64,000 nucleotides of DNA from Umezawaea beigongshangensis (GCF_016464305.1 NZ_JAEIOJ010000008.1:68870-132869); one strand, 5' to 3'; shown: positions 51,116-59,996, numbered from the stretch's first letter. Made by a program: numbers and translations. Notes: generated by a model not told the origin, from the letters alone.

Positions 51116-52819
51116 GTGAGAGCGCCGCCGTGCGCTCACGGGGCGGCGCTGCCGCTGGTGTGCGCGCTGCTCGCGCTGGCCGTGCTCGCACCGCTGCTGC
51201 GACCGGGGTTCGTCCTGGTCCACGACATGGTGTTCACGCCGCGCCAGCCGCTGCTGCCCGCGTCGTTCGGACTCGGCTCGGCGCTGCCCAGGGCGGTGCC
51301 GGTGGACGCTGTCGTGGGCCTGGCCTCGCTGGTCGTGCCGGGCGAGGTGGTGCAGCGGCTCGCGCTGGCCGGTGCGGTCTTCGGCGCGGCGCTCGGCGCG
51401 GGGCGACTGGTGCCCACGACGTCCACCGGCGTGCGGATCGCGGCGGCGACGGCCTACGCGTGGAACCCGCTGGTGGCGGAACGGCTGTTCCTCGGGCACT
51501 GGACGCTGCTGCTGGGGTGCGCGGCGCTGCCGTGGGTCGCCGCGGCGGCGCTGCGCGTGCGGCGGCAGGAGCGCGGGGCGCTCGCGGGCCTGGTGCTGGC
51601 GAGCCTGCCCGCGCTGCTGTCGGCTCCCGGTGGCCTGCTCGCGCTCGGTGTGGCCCTGGCGCTCGCCGGACGCCGCGCCGCGCCCGCGCTGCTGGCGCTG
51701 GCCGTCGCGCTGAACGCGCCCTGGTGGGTGCCGTCGCTGCTGCGCGCGGACCCCGCGCTGTCGGACCCGGCCGGGGTGGCCGCGTTCGCCGCGCGGGCCG
51801 AGAACTGGGGCGGGCCGGTGCTGAGCGTGCTGGGGCTGGGCGGGATCTGGAACGCCGACGTGGTGCCGGTCAGCCGCGCCAACCCGGCGCTGCCGGTGCT
51901 GACCGTCGCGCTGGTCGCCGCCGCGCTCGCCGGGCTGCGGGTGCTGGCGCGGCGCTGGGGACGCTCGCCGGTCGCCGGTCTCGCCGCGCTGGGCGCGACG
52001 GGCGTGCTGCTGGCCGTGCTCGCGGTGCTGCCCGGTGGCGCGGACCTGCTGCGCTGGGCGAGCGCGCACGTGCCGGGCGCCGGACTGCTGCGGGACGCGC
52101 AGAAGTGGGTGGCGTGGTGGGCGCTGCCGTTCGCGCTGGGATTCGCGCTGGCCGTGGAGACGGCGCGGGAGCGGGTGCGCGGGCGGGCGTCGGCCGCCGT
52201 CGCCGCCGCGGGCGCGCTGCTGCCGATCGCCCTGCTCCCGGACCTCGCGTGGGGAGGGTTCGGCCGTCTGGAACCGGTGCGTCCCCCGGCTGACTGGACG
52301 GCCGTGCACGCCGTGCTGGCACACGATCCGCGGCCCGGCGACGTGGCCGTGCTGCCGCTGTCGGCGTTCCGCCGCTTCGCCTGGAACGACGGGCGCACGC
52401 AGCTCGACCCGGCTCCGCGGTTCCTGCCGCGCACCACGATCACCGACGACTCGCTGCGGGTCGGCGGCGTCGTGGTCGGGGGCGAGGACGAGCGCGCGGC
52501 GCGGGTGGGCGCGCTGCTGCGGGAGGACGGCGACCTCACGGCGGCGGGCGTCGGCTGGGTGCTGGTCGAGCACGGCACTCCCGGTCCGCTGCCGCGGCGG
52601 ACGCTCGCCCGGCTGGAGCGGGTGTTCGACGGGCCGTGGCTGACGCTCTACCGGGTGCCCGGAGCAGTGGGGGCTGGGCCGGGTGGTCCAGCGGCAGCAC
52701 CCGTGGCGCTGTCCTGGGCGGCGGCGTGGGCGGTCATCTGCGCCGCGCTGTTGTGGCGCGGGTTACCCGTCGGTAGATTCGGTCTGCGCCCACGTCCTGG
52801 TACTGCGACGAAGGAGTGA
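51116..52819 (+). CDS. GT-C-like polytopic membrane protein of the arabinan locus
   Basis: 567 residues, about 11-13 helices and a soluble extracellular C-terminal portion (about 410-540), then a last helix. The first loop has FVLVHDMVFTPRQPLLP, an Asp-containing motif placed like the FDTKLD motif of the neighbouring AftD. I infer a GT-C glycosyltransferase fold using a lipid-phosphate sugar; no family name can be given. The GTG at 51116 is chosen for GGGGGAA at good distance; an upstream GTG (51050) is possible. The ribosome-binding site of the next gene overlaps its stop codon. Confidence 0.65.
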   Translation: MRAPPCAHGAALPLVCALLALAVLAPLLRPGFVLVHDMVFTPRQPLLPASFGLGSALPRAVPVDAVVGLASLVVPGEVVQRLALAGAVFGAALGAGRLVPTTSTGVRIAAATAYAWNPLVAERLFLGHWTLLLGCAALPWVAAAALRVRRQERGALAGLVLASLPALLSAPGGLLALGVALALAGRRAAPALLALAVALNAPWWVPSLLRADPALSDPAGVAAFAARAENWGGPVLSVLGLGGIWNADVVPVSRANPALPVLTVALVAAALAGLRVLARRWGRSPVAGLAALGATGVLLAVLAVLPGGADLLRWASAHVPGAGLLRDAQKWVAWWALPFALGFALAVETARERVRGRASAAVAAAGALLPIALLPDLAWGGFGRLEPVRPPADWTAVHAVLAHDPRPGDVAVLPLSAFRRFAWNDGRTQLDPAPRFLPRTTITDDSLRVGGVVVGGEDERAARVGALLREDGDLTAAGVGWVLVEHGTPGPLPRRTLARLERVFDGPWLTLYRVPGAVGAGPGGPAAAPVALSWAAAWAVICAALLWRGLPVGRFGLRPRPGTATKE

Positions 52820-52823
52820 TCCG

Positions 52824-52979
52824 GTGGCTGGTCCGGTAGCGGTGCTGATCGTCGTCCTGGCCGGGCTCGGCGTCGCGGGCGGTGTGGGCGCGGCGCTCGT
52901 CGGCGTCAACGACCCCGACTCGTCGGTGCAGCTGGAGCAGCGGACGGAGCCCGAGGTCATCGACTACGGCACGCGGTGA
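52824..52979 (+). CDS. DUF2613-like membrane mini-protein
   Basis: 51 residues: an N-terminal helix (AGPVAVLIVVLAGLGVAGGVGAALVGV) followed by a short acidic extracellular tail with SSVQLEQRTEPEVIDYG. In mycobacteria a DUF2613 mini-protein (Rv0236A) is encoded next to aftD; size, topology and context match here, though the similarity is by eye. The GTG at 52824 has AGGAG seven nt upstream, and that AGGAG overlaps the stop of the GT-C-like gene, so the two are coupled. Confidence 0.65.
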   Translation: MAGPVAVLIVVLAGLGVAGGVGAALVGVNDPDSSVQLEQRTEPEVIDYGTR

Positions 52980-52983
52980 TCGG

Positions 52984-54060
52984 ATGACGAGCGCGTCGGA
53001 TCGCGCTCGCACGGTCGTCGGCCTCTACGGCGATCCCGACGCGTCGTGGAGCATCCTGCTCGAAGCGCAGCTGACCTCACCGGTGGACGCGCCCGCCGTG
53101 CTGCGCCGGGTGACCGCCGCGACGGCCGAGCACCCGCACCTGGGCGTGCCACCGCCGGTGCTGCGTCCCGGCGCGGCGGCCTGGCCGGACGTGCGCGCCT
53201 CGTTCGCCGACCTCCCCCACCGGCCCGGCGATCCGCTGCTGCGCCTCGCCACGACCGGCGACCGGTTGCTGATCGCGGCCCACCACGGCGCCGTCGACGG
53301 CCTCGGCCTGCTGGCGCTGCTCGGTCTCGCCCTCGGCGAGCCCGTGCGCAGCGAGGCCGCCGGGGTGCGGGACGCGACACCGGCGCGGTCCTTCGCGCTG
53401 TCGGCCGTGCGCCGCCTCGGCGAGGCCCTGTTCGCTCCCCCGGCGCGGATCGCGCCGCGCGACGGCCGCGGCGGTGGCGACGTGCTCGTGTCCCGGCGGC
53501 TCCCCCGCCGCGCGCTCGGCACGGCGCGGCTCGCGGTGGCCGCCGCCGCGACGACGCGGGATTGGAACGCCGAGCACGGCGCGCGCAGCCGCCGGGTCGT
53601 CGCGGGGATCGGCGCGGCCCGCCGGGGCGGCGCGCACCCGGTGCCGCGCCTGGACAGCACGTTCTTCCGGCTGCCGCTGGACGAGCACGCCGACGAGAGC
53701 GGGGTGCGGGCGCTGCTGGCCGCCGCCGCGCCGGAACCGGACTTCCCGCCGTCGTCGAGCCGGGTGGCCCGCGCGGGCATCCGCGCGCTGTCCGGCCGCC
53801 TCGGGTCGACGTTCCTGGTGTCGAACCTCGGCGTGGTGCACGCGGGCGGCTCGGTGCGCTCCCTCGCGTTCCACCCCGCGGCGACCGGCCGCTCCGGCGT
53901 CGCCTTCGGCGCGGTCACCACCGGCGGCACCACGACCGTGACGCTGCGGGCACGCCGCAGGGACTTCGGCGACGCCGCCGCGGCCGAGCTACTGGACCGG
54001 CTCGTGCGCTCGTGCGGCGCCTGCCCCGGCGCCGACGACGCGGCGGCGCGGCGCGGTTAG
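52984..54060 (+). CDS. HHxxxDG acyltransferase (condensation/PapA/WES-like fold)
   Basis: 358 residues. The catalytic motif HHGAVDG occupies residues 100-106, in the usual position for CoA-dependent acyltransferases of the condensation-domain superfamily. The C-terminal half has STFLVSNLGVVHAGGSVRSLAFHPAATGRSGVAFGAVTTGG, the strand pattern typical of the second lobe. It is much shorter than an NRPS condensation domain-containing protein and stands alone. It follows the DUF2613-like peptide by 4 bp. Likely role: acylation of an envelope glycan or glycolipid; substrate unknown. It overlaps the convergent GT4 gene by 72 bp. Confidence 0.72.
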   Translation: MTSASDRARTVVGLYGDPDASWSILLEAQLTSPVDAPAVLRRVTAATAEHPHLGVPPPVLRPGAAAWPDVRASFADLPHRPGDPLLRLATTGDRLLIAAHHGAVDGLGLLALLGLALGEPVRSEAAGVRDATPARSFALSAVRRLGEALFAPPARIAPRDGRGGGDVLVSRRLPRRALGTARLAVAAAATTRDWNAEHGARSRRVVAGIGAARRGGAHPVPRLDSTFFRLPLDEHADESGVRALLAAAAPEPDFPPSSSRVARAGIRALSGRLGSTFLVSNLGVVHAGGSVRSLAFHPAATGRSGVAFGAVTTGGTTTVTLRARRRDFGDAAAAELLDRLVRSCGACPGADDAAARRG

Positions 54061-55167
54061 ACCGCCGACGCCGCGGACGAGGCGCTCGAACGCGGCGAGG
54101 CTGTCGTCCCAGCTGAACCCGGCGGCGCGCTCCCGCCCGGCCCGGCCCATCGCCAGGCGCAGCTCCCGGTCCCGCAGCAGGGTCTCGACGTGCGCGGTGA
54201 AGTCGTCGAGGTCCTCGGCGAGCAGCCCGGTGCGCCCCTCGACGATCGCCTCCGCGACCCCGCCCGCGGCGCGGTAGGCCACGGTCGGCACGCCGTGCGC
54301 GGCGGCCTCCGCGATCACGATGCCCCAGCCCTCCTTGACCGACGGGCACAGGTGCACCCAGGCGCGCGCCAGGATCTCGTGCTTGTCCTGCTCCGCCGTC
54401 CAGCCGTGCACCGTCACCGCGTCGGCGACCCCGCGCTCCCGCGCGTGGCGCTCCAGCACCTCGCGCCACGGACCGCCGCCGACGATCTCCAGCCGCAACC
54501 CCGGCCAGCGCTCGCGCAGCCGCGCCACGACGTCGATCGCGTGCTCCAGCCGCTTGTGCGGCACCAGGCGGCTCACCGCGACCAGCAGCGGCTGCTCTCC
54601 CGGCACCGCGGCGACCGGCGGCACCGGGTCGAGCCCGTTGGGCACCACGACCGTGCGGGCGGGGTCCACGCCCAGCGCGGCCAGCTCCCGGCGCGTCACG
54701 CCGGACACCGCGACGTAGCGGCAGGTGCGGTAGACCACCGGGGCGAGGCGGGACTCCACCCACCAGCCGATCCTGCCGAGGACGGGCCCGAGGACGCTGC
54801 GCCACTGCTCGCGGTGCACGTGGTGCACCAGCACCAGGACCGGGCAGTGCGCGACGAGCCTGCTGAAGAACGGCATCCCGTTCTGCACGTCCACCACGAC
54901 GTCGGCCCGCGCGCGGGCGATGGCCAGCAGCGCGAGGGGGTGGACGGTGAACCCGGTGCCCATGCGCCGGAAGTGCACCCCGGCCACCCAGTCCCCCGCC
55001 GGAGCCCGGTCGTGCGCCGCGCACAGGACGACCACCCGGTAGCCGCGCAGCGCGAGGTCCTCGGCGACGCGTTCGACGTACCGCTCGGAACCGCCGCCCT
55101 CCGGATGTCTGGTGTCGCGCCGGTTGACCAGCAGAACAGTGGGCCGGTCGTCACTGCGACGTGCCAT
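53989..55167 (-). CDS. Glycosyltransferase family 4
   Basis: 392 residues. GT-B fold with the donor-side glycine motif EGGGSERYVERVAEDLA, VSRLVPHKRLEHAIDVV in the linker and the EX7E-type region KEGWGIVIAEAAAHGVPTV, all typical of GT4 retaining enzymes. It is cytoplasmic and likely adds mannose, glucose or a related sugar to a lipid acceptor. The ATG at 55167 is followed by 23 codons antisense-overlapping the acyltransferase at the other end. It is divergent from the methyltransferase at 55254. Confidence 0.9.
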   Translation of the reverse strand: MARRSDDRPTVLLVNRRDTRHPEGGGSERYVERVAEDLALRGYRVVVLCAAHDRAPAGDWVAGVHFRRMGTGFTVHPLALLAIARARADVVVDVQNGMPFFSRLVAHCPVLVLVHHVHREQWRSVLGPVLGRIGWWVESRLAPVVYRTCRYVAVSGVTRRELAALGVDPARTVVVPNGLDPVPPVAAVPGEQPLLVAVSRLVPHKRLEHAIDVVARLRERWPGLRLEIVGGGPWREVLERHARERGVADAVTVHGWTAEQDKHEILARAWVHLCPSVKEGWGIVIAEAAAHGVPTVAYRAAGGVAEAIVEGRTGLLAEDLDDFTAHVETLLRDRELRLAMGRAGRERAAGFSWDDSLAAFERLVRGVGGLTAPRRRVVGAGAGAARAHEPVQ

Positions 55168-55253
55168 CGGGAAATCTCCCTCACGGTAGTCGGCGGTGCT
55201 AGGTTACCGACAGGTATCAGTCCTGGATGCTAGCGCAGGAATGGGGAACGGTC

Positions 55254-56012
55254 ATGACCGGAACCGATTCGGACCACCGTACAGACAATGGTCGCGGTGA
55301 TACAATGGAGCGCTCGGTCCGTCTTTTCCGCGCATTTCTCCGGGAACAGCCCGACCCCGACCACTTCTACTCGACGCTGGCCGAGGACTCGGTGCGCCAA
55401 CTCGCGCGGTTCACGCCCCTGAAAGGTGCCGTGCTGCTGGACGTGGGCGGCGGTCCTGGCTATTTCGCGCGCGCCTTCCGCGCGGCGGGCGCGCACTACG
55501 TCGGCCTCGACCCGGACGTGGGCGAACTGTCGGCGCGGGGCGCTCCGGAGCCGGGGATGATCAGGGCCAGCGGCACGCGCCTGCCGGTGCGCACCGCGTC
55601 CGTCGACGTCTGCTACTCCTCCAACGTGCTGGAACACGTCGCCGAGCCCTGGACGATGCTCGCCGAGATGATCCGCGCGACCCGGCCGGGCGGAACCGTG
55701 TTCGTCTCCTTCACGCCGTGGTTCTCCCCCTGGGGCGGGCACGAGACGGCCCCGTGGCACTACCTGGGGGGCCACCGGGCACGCCGCCGCCACCTCGCGA
55801 GAACGGGGCGCGAGCCGAAGAACGCCTTCGGCACGACCCTGTTCCCGGTCCGCGTCGCCACCGCTCAGAAATGGGCCAGGAATTGCGCGGACGCCGAACT
55901 CGTCACGACGTTCCCCCGGTACCACCCGTGGTGGGCGAAGTGGGTCGTCCACGTTCCGGTGATCCGGGAGATCGCGTCGTGGAACCTCGTCCTCGTGCTC
56001 CGGAGGAGGTGA
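55254..56012 (+). CDS. SAM-dependent methyltransferase (Methyltransf_11 type)
   Basis: 252 residues. Motif I VLLDVGGGPGYFARAFR, the acidic loop YVGLDPDVGELSARG, and the post-motif YSSNVLEHVAEPWTMLAEMIRATRPGGTVFVSFTPW are standard for this family. It probably methylates a sugar or lipid of the envelope. The ATG at 55254 follows GGGGAACGGTC; an upstream ATG at 55227 lacks a site. It ends 4 bp from the convergent DUF3068 gene. Confidence 0.87.
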   Translation: MTGTDSDHRTDNGRGDTMERSVRLFRAFLREQPDPDHFYSTLAEDSVRQLARFTPLKGAVLLDVGGGPGYFARAFRAAGAHYVGLDPDVGELSARGAPEPGMIRASGTRLPVRTASVDVCYSSNVLEHVAEPWTMLAEMIRATRPGGTVFVSFTPWFSPWGGHETAPWHYLGGHRARRRHLARTGREPKNAFGTTLFPVRVATAQKWARNCADAELVTTFPRYHPWWAKWVVHVPVIREIASWNLVLVLRRR

Positions 56013-56016
56013 TCGG

Positions 56017-57018
56017 TCAGCGCCCGCCGGCGGCGAGGTGATCGGGTGGAGAGTTTTCCCGGTCGCGCTTGCCCGCCCGCGCCGCGGTGATCAGCGCGAA
56101 GGTTCCGAACAGTGCCAGTACGACGCCCAGCGGAATCAGCGCGAGCGGACCGGCGGTGTGCAGCAGGAACAGTTTCCCGCGACTGTCCTCCGCCCGCGCG
56201 ACCGAGTCGACGATCGTCTCCTCGGTGAACGTCAGGGTGCCGTCGAGCACGGTCGTGCCCTCCGTGCCCTCCGGCCCGCGCAGGGTCTGCTTCTGCTGCT
56301 CCCGCCCCTTCACGATGATCCCGCTGACCGGCTCGACCCACATCGTGCGGGTGTTCTGGTAGTAGCGGTCGGCCCGCACCGACGGCTCGTCGCTGCCCAC
56401 CAGGTCGCCCGGCACCTCCTGCTCGCGGATCTTCGTCGTCGGGACGTCCTGCACGAAGCGGTAGACCTCCAGTCCGTTCACCACGTCCTCCGCCTCGAAG
56501 CGCGCGGTGGTCGCGGTGCGGAGCGTCGTGTCGAAGTACTCGTAGTCCCGGCGCTCGGTGCCGAAGGGGAACTTGTAGTGCAGCCCCCTCTGCTCCACGT
56601 CGCGGTCGGCCTGCGTCGGACCGGCCTCGCTCTCGGTCACGTAGGACTCCGAGCACCGCTCCACCGCGGCGTTGGTGCGCCGGTCCAGGCAGACCCGGTG
56701 CTCCAGCGCGGAGATCGTCGTCCCCCGCTGGTCGGTGACGAGCAGGCCCTGGTCCCACACCATCACGTCGCCGTCCTTCACCACGTCGGGGCGGGTCAGG
56801 TTGCTCTCCACCTTCCGCGTCGCGGTCAGCTCCACGTTCCGCCGCAGCGTCATGTCCCCGGTGTAGAACACGGTCGCCGTGCCCCGCGCGACGGACTCGA
56901 CCTTCTGCTCCAGCGGCACCACCGCCAGCGAGGGGTAGACGTAGAAGCGCAGGAGCAGCCCGAGCGCGAGGGCGAAGACGCCGACGCCGATCAGCACGAG
57001 CCCGACGACACGTCGCAC
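56017..57018 (-). CDS. DUF3068 (PorA-like) membrane-anchored protein
   Basis: 333 residues. N-terminal helix (VVGLVLIGVGVFALALGLLLRFY), a long extracellular beta-rich domain (VFYTGDMTLRRNVELTATRKVESN ... YYQNTRTMWVEPVSGIIVKGREQQKQTL), and a C-terminal helix followed by a basic tail. This two-helix envelope layout and sequence style match DUF3068, found in mycolate- or arabinan-containing actinobacteria and now often called PorA-family. The GTG at 57018 follows AGGAGG. Function is not established. Confidence 0.82.
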   Translation of the reverse strand: MRRVVGLVLIGVGVFALALGLLLRFYVYPSLAVVPLEQKVESVARGTATVFYTGDMTLRRNVELTATRKVESNLTRPDVVKDGDVMVWDQGLLVTDQRGTTISALEHRVCLDRRTNAAVERCSESYVTESEAGPTQADRDVEQRGLHYKFPFGTERRDYEYFDTTLRTATTARFEAEDVVNGLEVYRFVQDVPTTKIREQEVPGDLVGSDEPSVRADRYYQNTRTMWVEPVSGIIVKGREQQKQTLRGPEGTEGTTVLDGTLTFTEETIVDSVARAEDSRGKLFLLHTAGPLALIPLGVVLALFGTFALITAARAGKRDRENSPPDHLAAGGR

Positions 57019-57287
57019 CGGTCCTCCTCGTTGCGAGACCCAGACGCCGAGTGAGATAGACGTCACAGTGGCACGTAACTTACCCAACAGTAACCTCAGC
57101 GCAAGACGGACATCGGAGTGACTCGGGTCATCTTGACCGGTGCTGAACGGGCGGTGCGTCCACCCGGTCCCGCGGACGCGCATCCGTTCAGCCGCACGGG
57201 AAGCGTCCGGCTGGCGACCGCCGCACCGCACCGACGACCAGACCTGCTCGACGACGACCGGCGACGGAGCCGGAGGAGACGAGACAC

Positions 57288-58346
57288 GTGGACGACTCGG
57301 AACTTCACCGCCTCGGAGCCGCGGCCCGATCGCGCCTGCTGCGCTCCGGCGGCACGAGCGCGGCGCACCTGCTCGACGTGACGCTGCGCGCGATCTCGCG
57401 CGAGCCGGAGGTGTTCGGCGACCTCGACGTCCCCGGCGCCCGCGAGGCGGCGGCGGAGGCGGACGGGCTGCTCGCCGCGAGCGACCGGCGTCCGCTGCTC
57501 GGCGTGCCCGTCGCGGTCGAGGAGGGCTGCGCCACCGCCGTGCCCGCGCTGCGCGCGGCGGGAGCGGTGGTGCTGGGCCGCACCCGCGCGGCGGACGCGG
57601 CACGGGTCGTCACGAGCGGGTGCGCGTCGGCCGTCCTGGCGCGGAACGCGCTCGGCGCGCGGACGCCGGCCGCCGTCTCCGGCGTCGTGGGCTTCCAGCC
57701 GCACCTGCCGCGCGGCGGGCCGCGCACCGGGGTGATCGCCGCGCGCAGCGCCGACGTGGCGCTGGTGCTGGACGGTCTGGGCACGGGAGCGCTCGCCGTC
57801 CCGGACCGTCCACTGAGGATCGGCGTGTCGCTGCGCGGACTCGCGCTGCACTCGCGCACCGGACCGGTGATGCGGCACGCGGTGGAGGACGTGGCCGCGC
57901 TGCTGTCGTTGCGGGGGCACGAGGTCCGCGACTCGGACGGACGACTCGCCGCGGGCGCGCGCGTCCTGCTCGCACCGCACCTGACCGCGTCGCCGCAGGA
58001 GCTCGCCTTGCTCGACCGGGTCGTCCCGGCGTCGCTGCGGGGCCTCTGCCGCCGGGTGGCCGCCGCGGAGCGCGACGTGGTCGGCGGGATGTTCGACGGG
58101 CTGGACGTGCTGGTGACACCGGGTCACACCGGAACCTCCCGCCGCGGCCCGCACCCGGCGAGCGCGCCGTTCGCTCCACTGTGGAGGGTCAGCGGCTATC
58201 CGGCCGTGTCGGTGCCGGCCGGTCGCGGTGGGAACGGGCACGCGCTGCCGGTGCAGCTCACCGCGTCCCCGGCGGCCGAGGCCGTCCTGCTCCCCCTGGC
58301 CGCGCTGATCGAGCAGGACGCGGTCCCTCCCCGAGCGCGGGGTTGA
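57288..58346 (+). CDS. Amidase-signature-like protein lacking catalytic motifs
   Basis: 352 residues. Overall order resembles amidase-signature enzymes: LLGVPVAV (where active amidases have GVPVAVKD with catalytic Lys), ARNALGARTPAAVSGVVGFQPHLPR (in place of the Ser-rich GGSSGGSA...VGxKPT stretch), then FDGLDVLVTPG and the YPAVSVPAG close. Here the Lys is Glu (VAVEEGC), and the GGSSGG/cis-Ser segment is absent, so the protein is shorter than a usual amidase (about 450-500) and probably inactive. GTG at 57288 after GGAGGAGACGAG. It could be a regulatory or binding derivative. Confidence 0.65.
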   Translation: MDDSELHRLGAAARSRLLRSGGTSAAHLLDVTLRAISREPEVFGDLDVPGAREAAAEADGLLAASDRRPLLGVPVAVEEGCATAVPALRAAGAVVLGRTRAADAARVVTSGCASAVLARNALGARTPAAVSGVVGFQPHLPRGGPRTGVIAARSADVALVLDGLGTGALAVPDRPLRIGVSLRGLALHSRTGPVMRHAVEDVAALLSLRGHEVRDSDGRLAAGARVLLAPHLTASPQELALLDRVVPASLRGLCRRVAAAERDVVGGMFDGLDVLVTPGHTGTSRRGPHPASAPFAPLWRVSGYPAVSVPAGRGGNGHALPVQLTASPAAEAVLLPLAALIEQDAVPPRARG

Positions 58347-58398
58347 CCGCGCGCCTCTTGCGGGTACACCCGCGCCGACGAGGTGAGGAGGTCCGGTC

Positions 58399-59088
58399 GT
58401 GGGAGTGCGAGCTGGCGCGCTGGTGGTGTGCGCCCTGGTGGCCGCGGGCTGCACGGGTGACGGGGACGGGCACGTGGTGCGGGCCGATCGCGACGGCGTC
58501 GGCGCGGCCGTGCTGGAGCTGGCCGCGGGCGCGGACTCCGTGCGGGTGGAGGCGGCGGACCTCGGCGAGGACCTGTACCGGGTGCGCACCCCGGACGGGT
58601 CCGGGGTCGAGCCGTTCCTGCACGACGAGCAGGACGACGACGTGGTGCGACTGGGGCTGCGACCGGTGCGCGACCGCTCCGGGGCGGCCGACGTCACGAT
58701 CTCCGTCAGCTCGGCCGTGACCTGGACGATCCGGTTGACCGGTGGCGCGAAGAGCAAGACCGTGGACGTGACGGCGACCCGGCTGACCGGTCTGGAGATC
58801 GGCGGCGGCAGCGACCGCGTCGAGGCGGCGCTCCCGCGCCCGGCCGGAACGCTGCCCGTGCGGCTCACCGGTGGCGCGAGCACGGTCGCGCTCCACCTGA
58901 CGGGTGACGCGCCGGTGGAGGTGGAGCTGACCGGCGGAGCCGGTGGGGCCACCGTCGACGGCGTGGCGCGCTCCGGCATCGCGGGCGGAACCGTGCTGAG
59001 CCAGCCGGAGTGGGCGGGCGCGAGCGACCGCTACGCGGTGGAGGGCGTGGCGGGTCTCGGTTCCCTCGTGGTGGACAGACGTCCGTGA
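58399..59088 (+). CDS. Lipoprotein with LTGGA repeats (beta-solenoid-like)
   Basis: 229 residues. The GTG at 58399 with GAGGAGG begins a lipoprotein signal, lipobox VAAGC (Cys18). The mature part has three LTGGA turns (RLTGGAKSKTVDVTA, RLTGGASTVALHL, ELTGGAGGATVDG) spaced about 40 residues apart. This is reminiscent of adhesin-like beta-helix (DUF4097-like) repeats. No enzyme motif is visible. It is probably an envelope surface protein; partner unknown. Confidence 0.72.
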   Translation: MGVRAGALVVCALVAAGCTGDGDGHVVRADRDGVGAAVLELAAGADSVRVEAADLGEDLYRVRTPDGSGVEPFLHDEQDDDVVRLGLRPVRDRSGAADVTISVSSAVTWTIRLTGGAKSKTVDVTATRLTGLEIGGGSDRVEAALPRPAGTLPVRLTGGASTVALHLTGDAPVEVELTGGAGGATVDGVARSGIAGGTVLSQPEWAGASDRYAVEGVAGLGSLVVDRRP

Positions 59089-59251
59089 CGCGCCGGTCGC
59101 GCAGCCGGAAATACTCCGCAATCTCTCGACGGGGGTGGAGAAGCGGGGCCGTGCTGGGTACACGAACTCCACGAGGACCGGTCGAGGTGGCGTCGGGGAC
59201 GTGACATCGGTGTCGCTCACCCGACCGGTTCGTGGACCAGGAAGGACCACG

Positions 59252-59941
59252 ATGCGCACACGAGCTCTGCTCAACACCGCACTGGTGACGACCGCGGGCA
59301 TCGCCCTGCTCGCCGGCTGCGGCACACCGTCGACCGGCGGAGAAGCGCAGGAGGCCAGCACGGTCGGAACGCTCACCTCCAGCTCTCCCACGACCACAGC
59401 CGCCCCGGCCAGCACGAGCGCGACCCCGCTCGCCGGCAGCGGGAACACCAGCAGCGAGAACACCGCCAGCGGAAACGCCGACAGCGGGAACACCGGCAGC
59501 ACGGAGACGTCCGACACGAGCTGCAAGTCCTCCGAGCTGGCCGTCGCGCCGGGCCCGGACGGCGGAGGGGGCGGCATGCAGAAGTCGGACGCGACGCTGC
59601 AGTTCACCAACACCGGCTCCCGGACCTGCACGATGCAGGGCTTCCCCGGCGTGTCCTTCGTGACGGGCGACGACGGCCAGCAGGTCGGCCTGCCCGCCGC
59701 GCGCGAGGGCGGGGTGACCGAGGCCGTCACCCTCGCCCCCGGCGCGAGCACGACGGACTGGCTGCTCGTCACCAGTCCGGACCCGTACCCGGCCGAGACG
59801 TGCAAGCCGGTCGACGTGAAGGGCCTGCGGATCTACCCGCCGGGCGAGACCGCCGCGATGTTCCTGCCGCGCGAGGGCCGCACGTGCAGCGGCGACGTGG
59901 GCGGCCCGCTGCTCACCGTGAAGTCGGTGGGCGGCCGGTAG
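59252..59941 (+). CDS. DUF4232-containing lipoprotein
   Basis: 229 residues. Lipobox LLAGC; then a low-complexity Ser/Thr/Gly/Asn linker (SGNTSSENTASGNADSGNTG) and a C-terminal beta-sandwich typical of DUF4232: CKSSELAVAPGP, LQFTNTGSRTCTMQGFPGVSFVT, VTLAPGASTTDWLLV and CKPVDVKGLRIYPPGE. The conserved cysteines suggest a disulphide. The ATG at 59252 follows AGGAAGGA. The role of these common actinobacterial lipoproteins is not known. Confidence 0.87.
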   Translation: MRTRALLNTALVTTAGIALLAGCGTPSTGGEAQEASTVGTLTSSSPTTTAAPASTSATPLAGSGNTSSENTASGNADSGNTGSTETSDTSCKSSELAVAPGPDGGGGGMQKSDATLQFTNTGSRTCTMQGFPGVSFVTGDDGQQVGLPAAREGGVTEAVTLAPGASTTDWLLVTSPDPYPAETCKPVDVKGLRIYPPGETAAMFLPREGRTCSGDVGGPLLTVKSVGGR

Positions 59942-59952
59942 CCCGCACGTGG

Positions 59953-59990
59953 CCGCGTCCCCCCGCCGCGGTCGCGGCGGGGGGACGCGG
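59953..59990. terminator. Perfect 17-bp hairpin between convergent genes
   Basis: Arms CCGCGTCCCCCCGCCGC (59953-59969) and exact complement (59974-59990) flank a 4-nt loop. It lies between the DUF4232 lipoprotein and the convergent GH9 cellulase and serves both. Confidence 0.85.
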
Positions 59991-59996
59991 TCGTGC

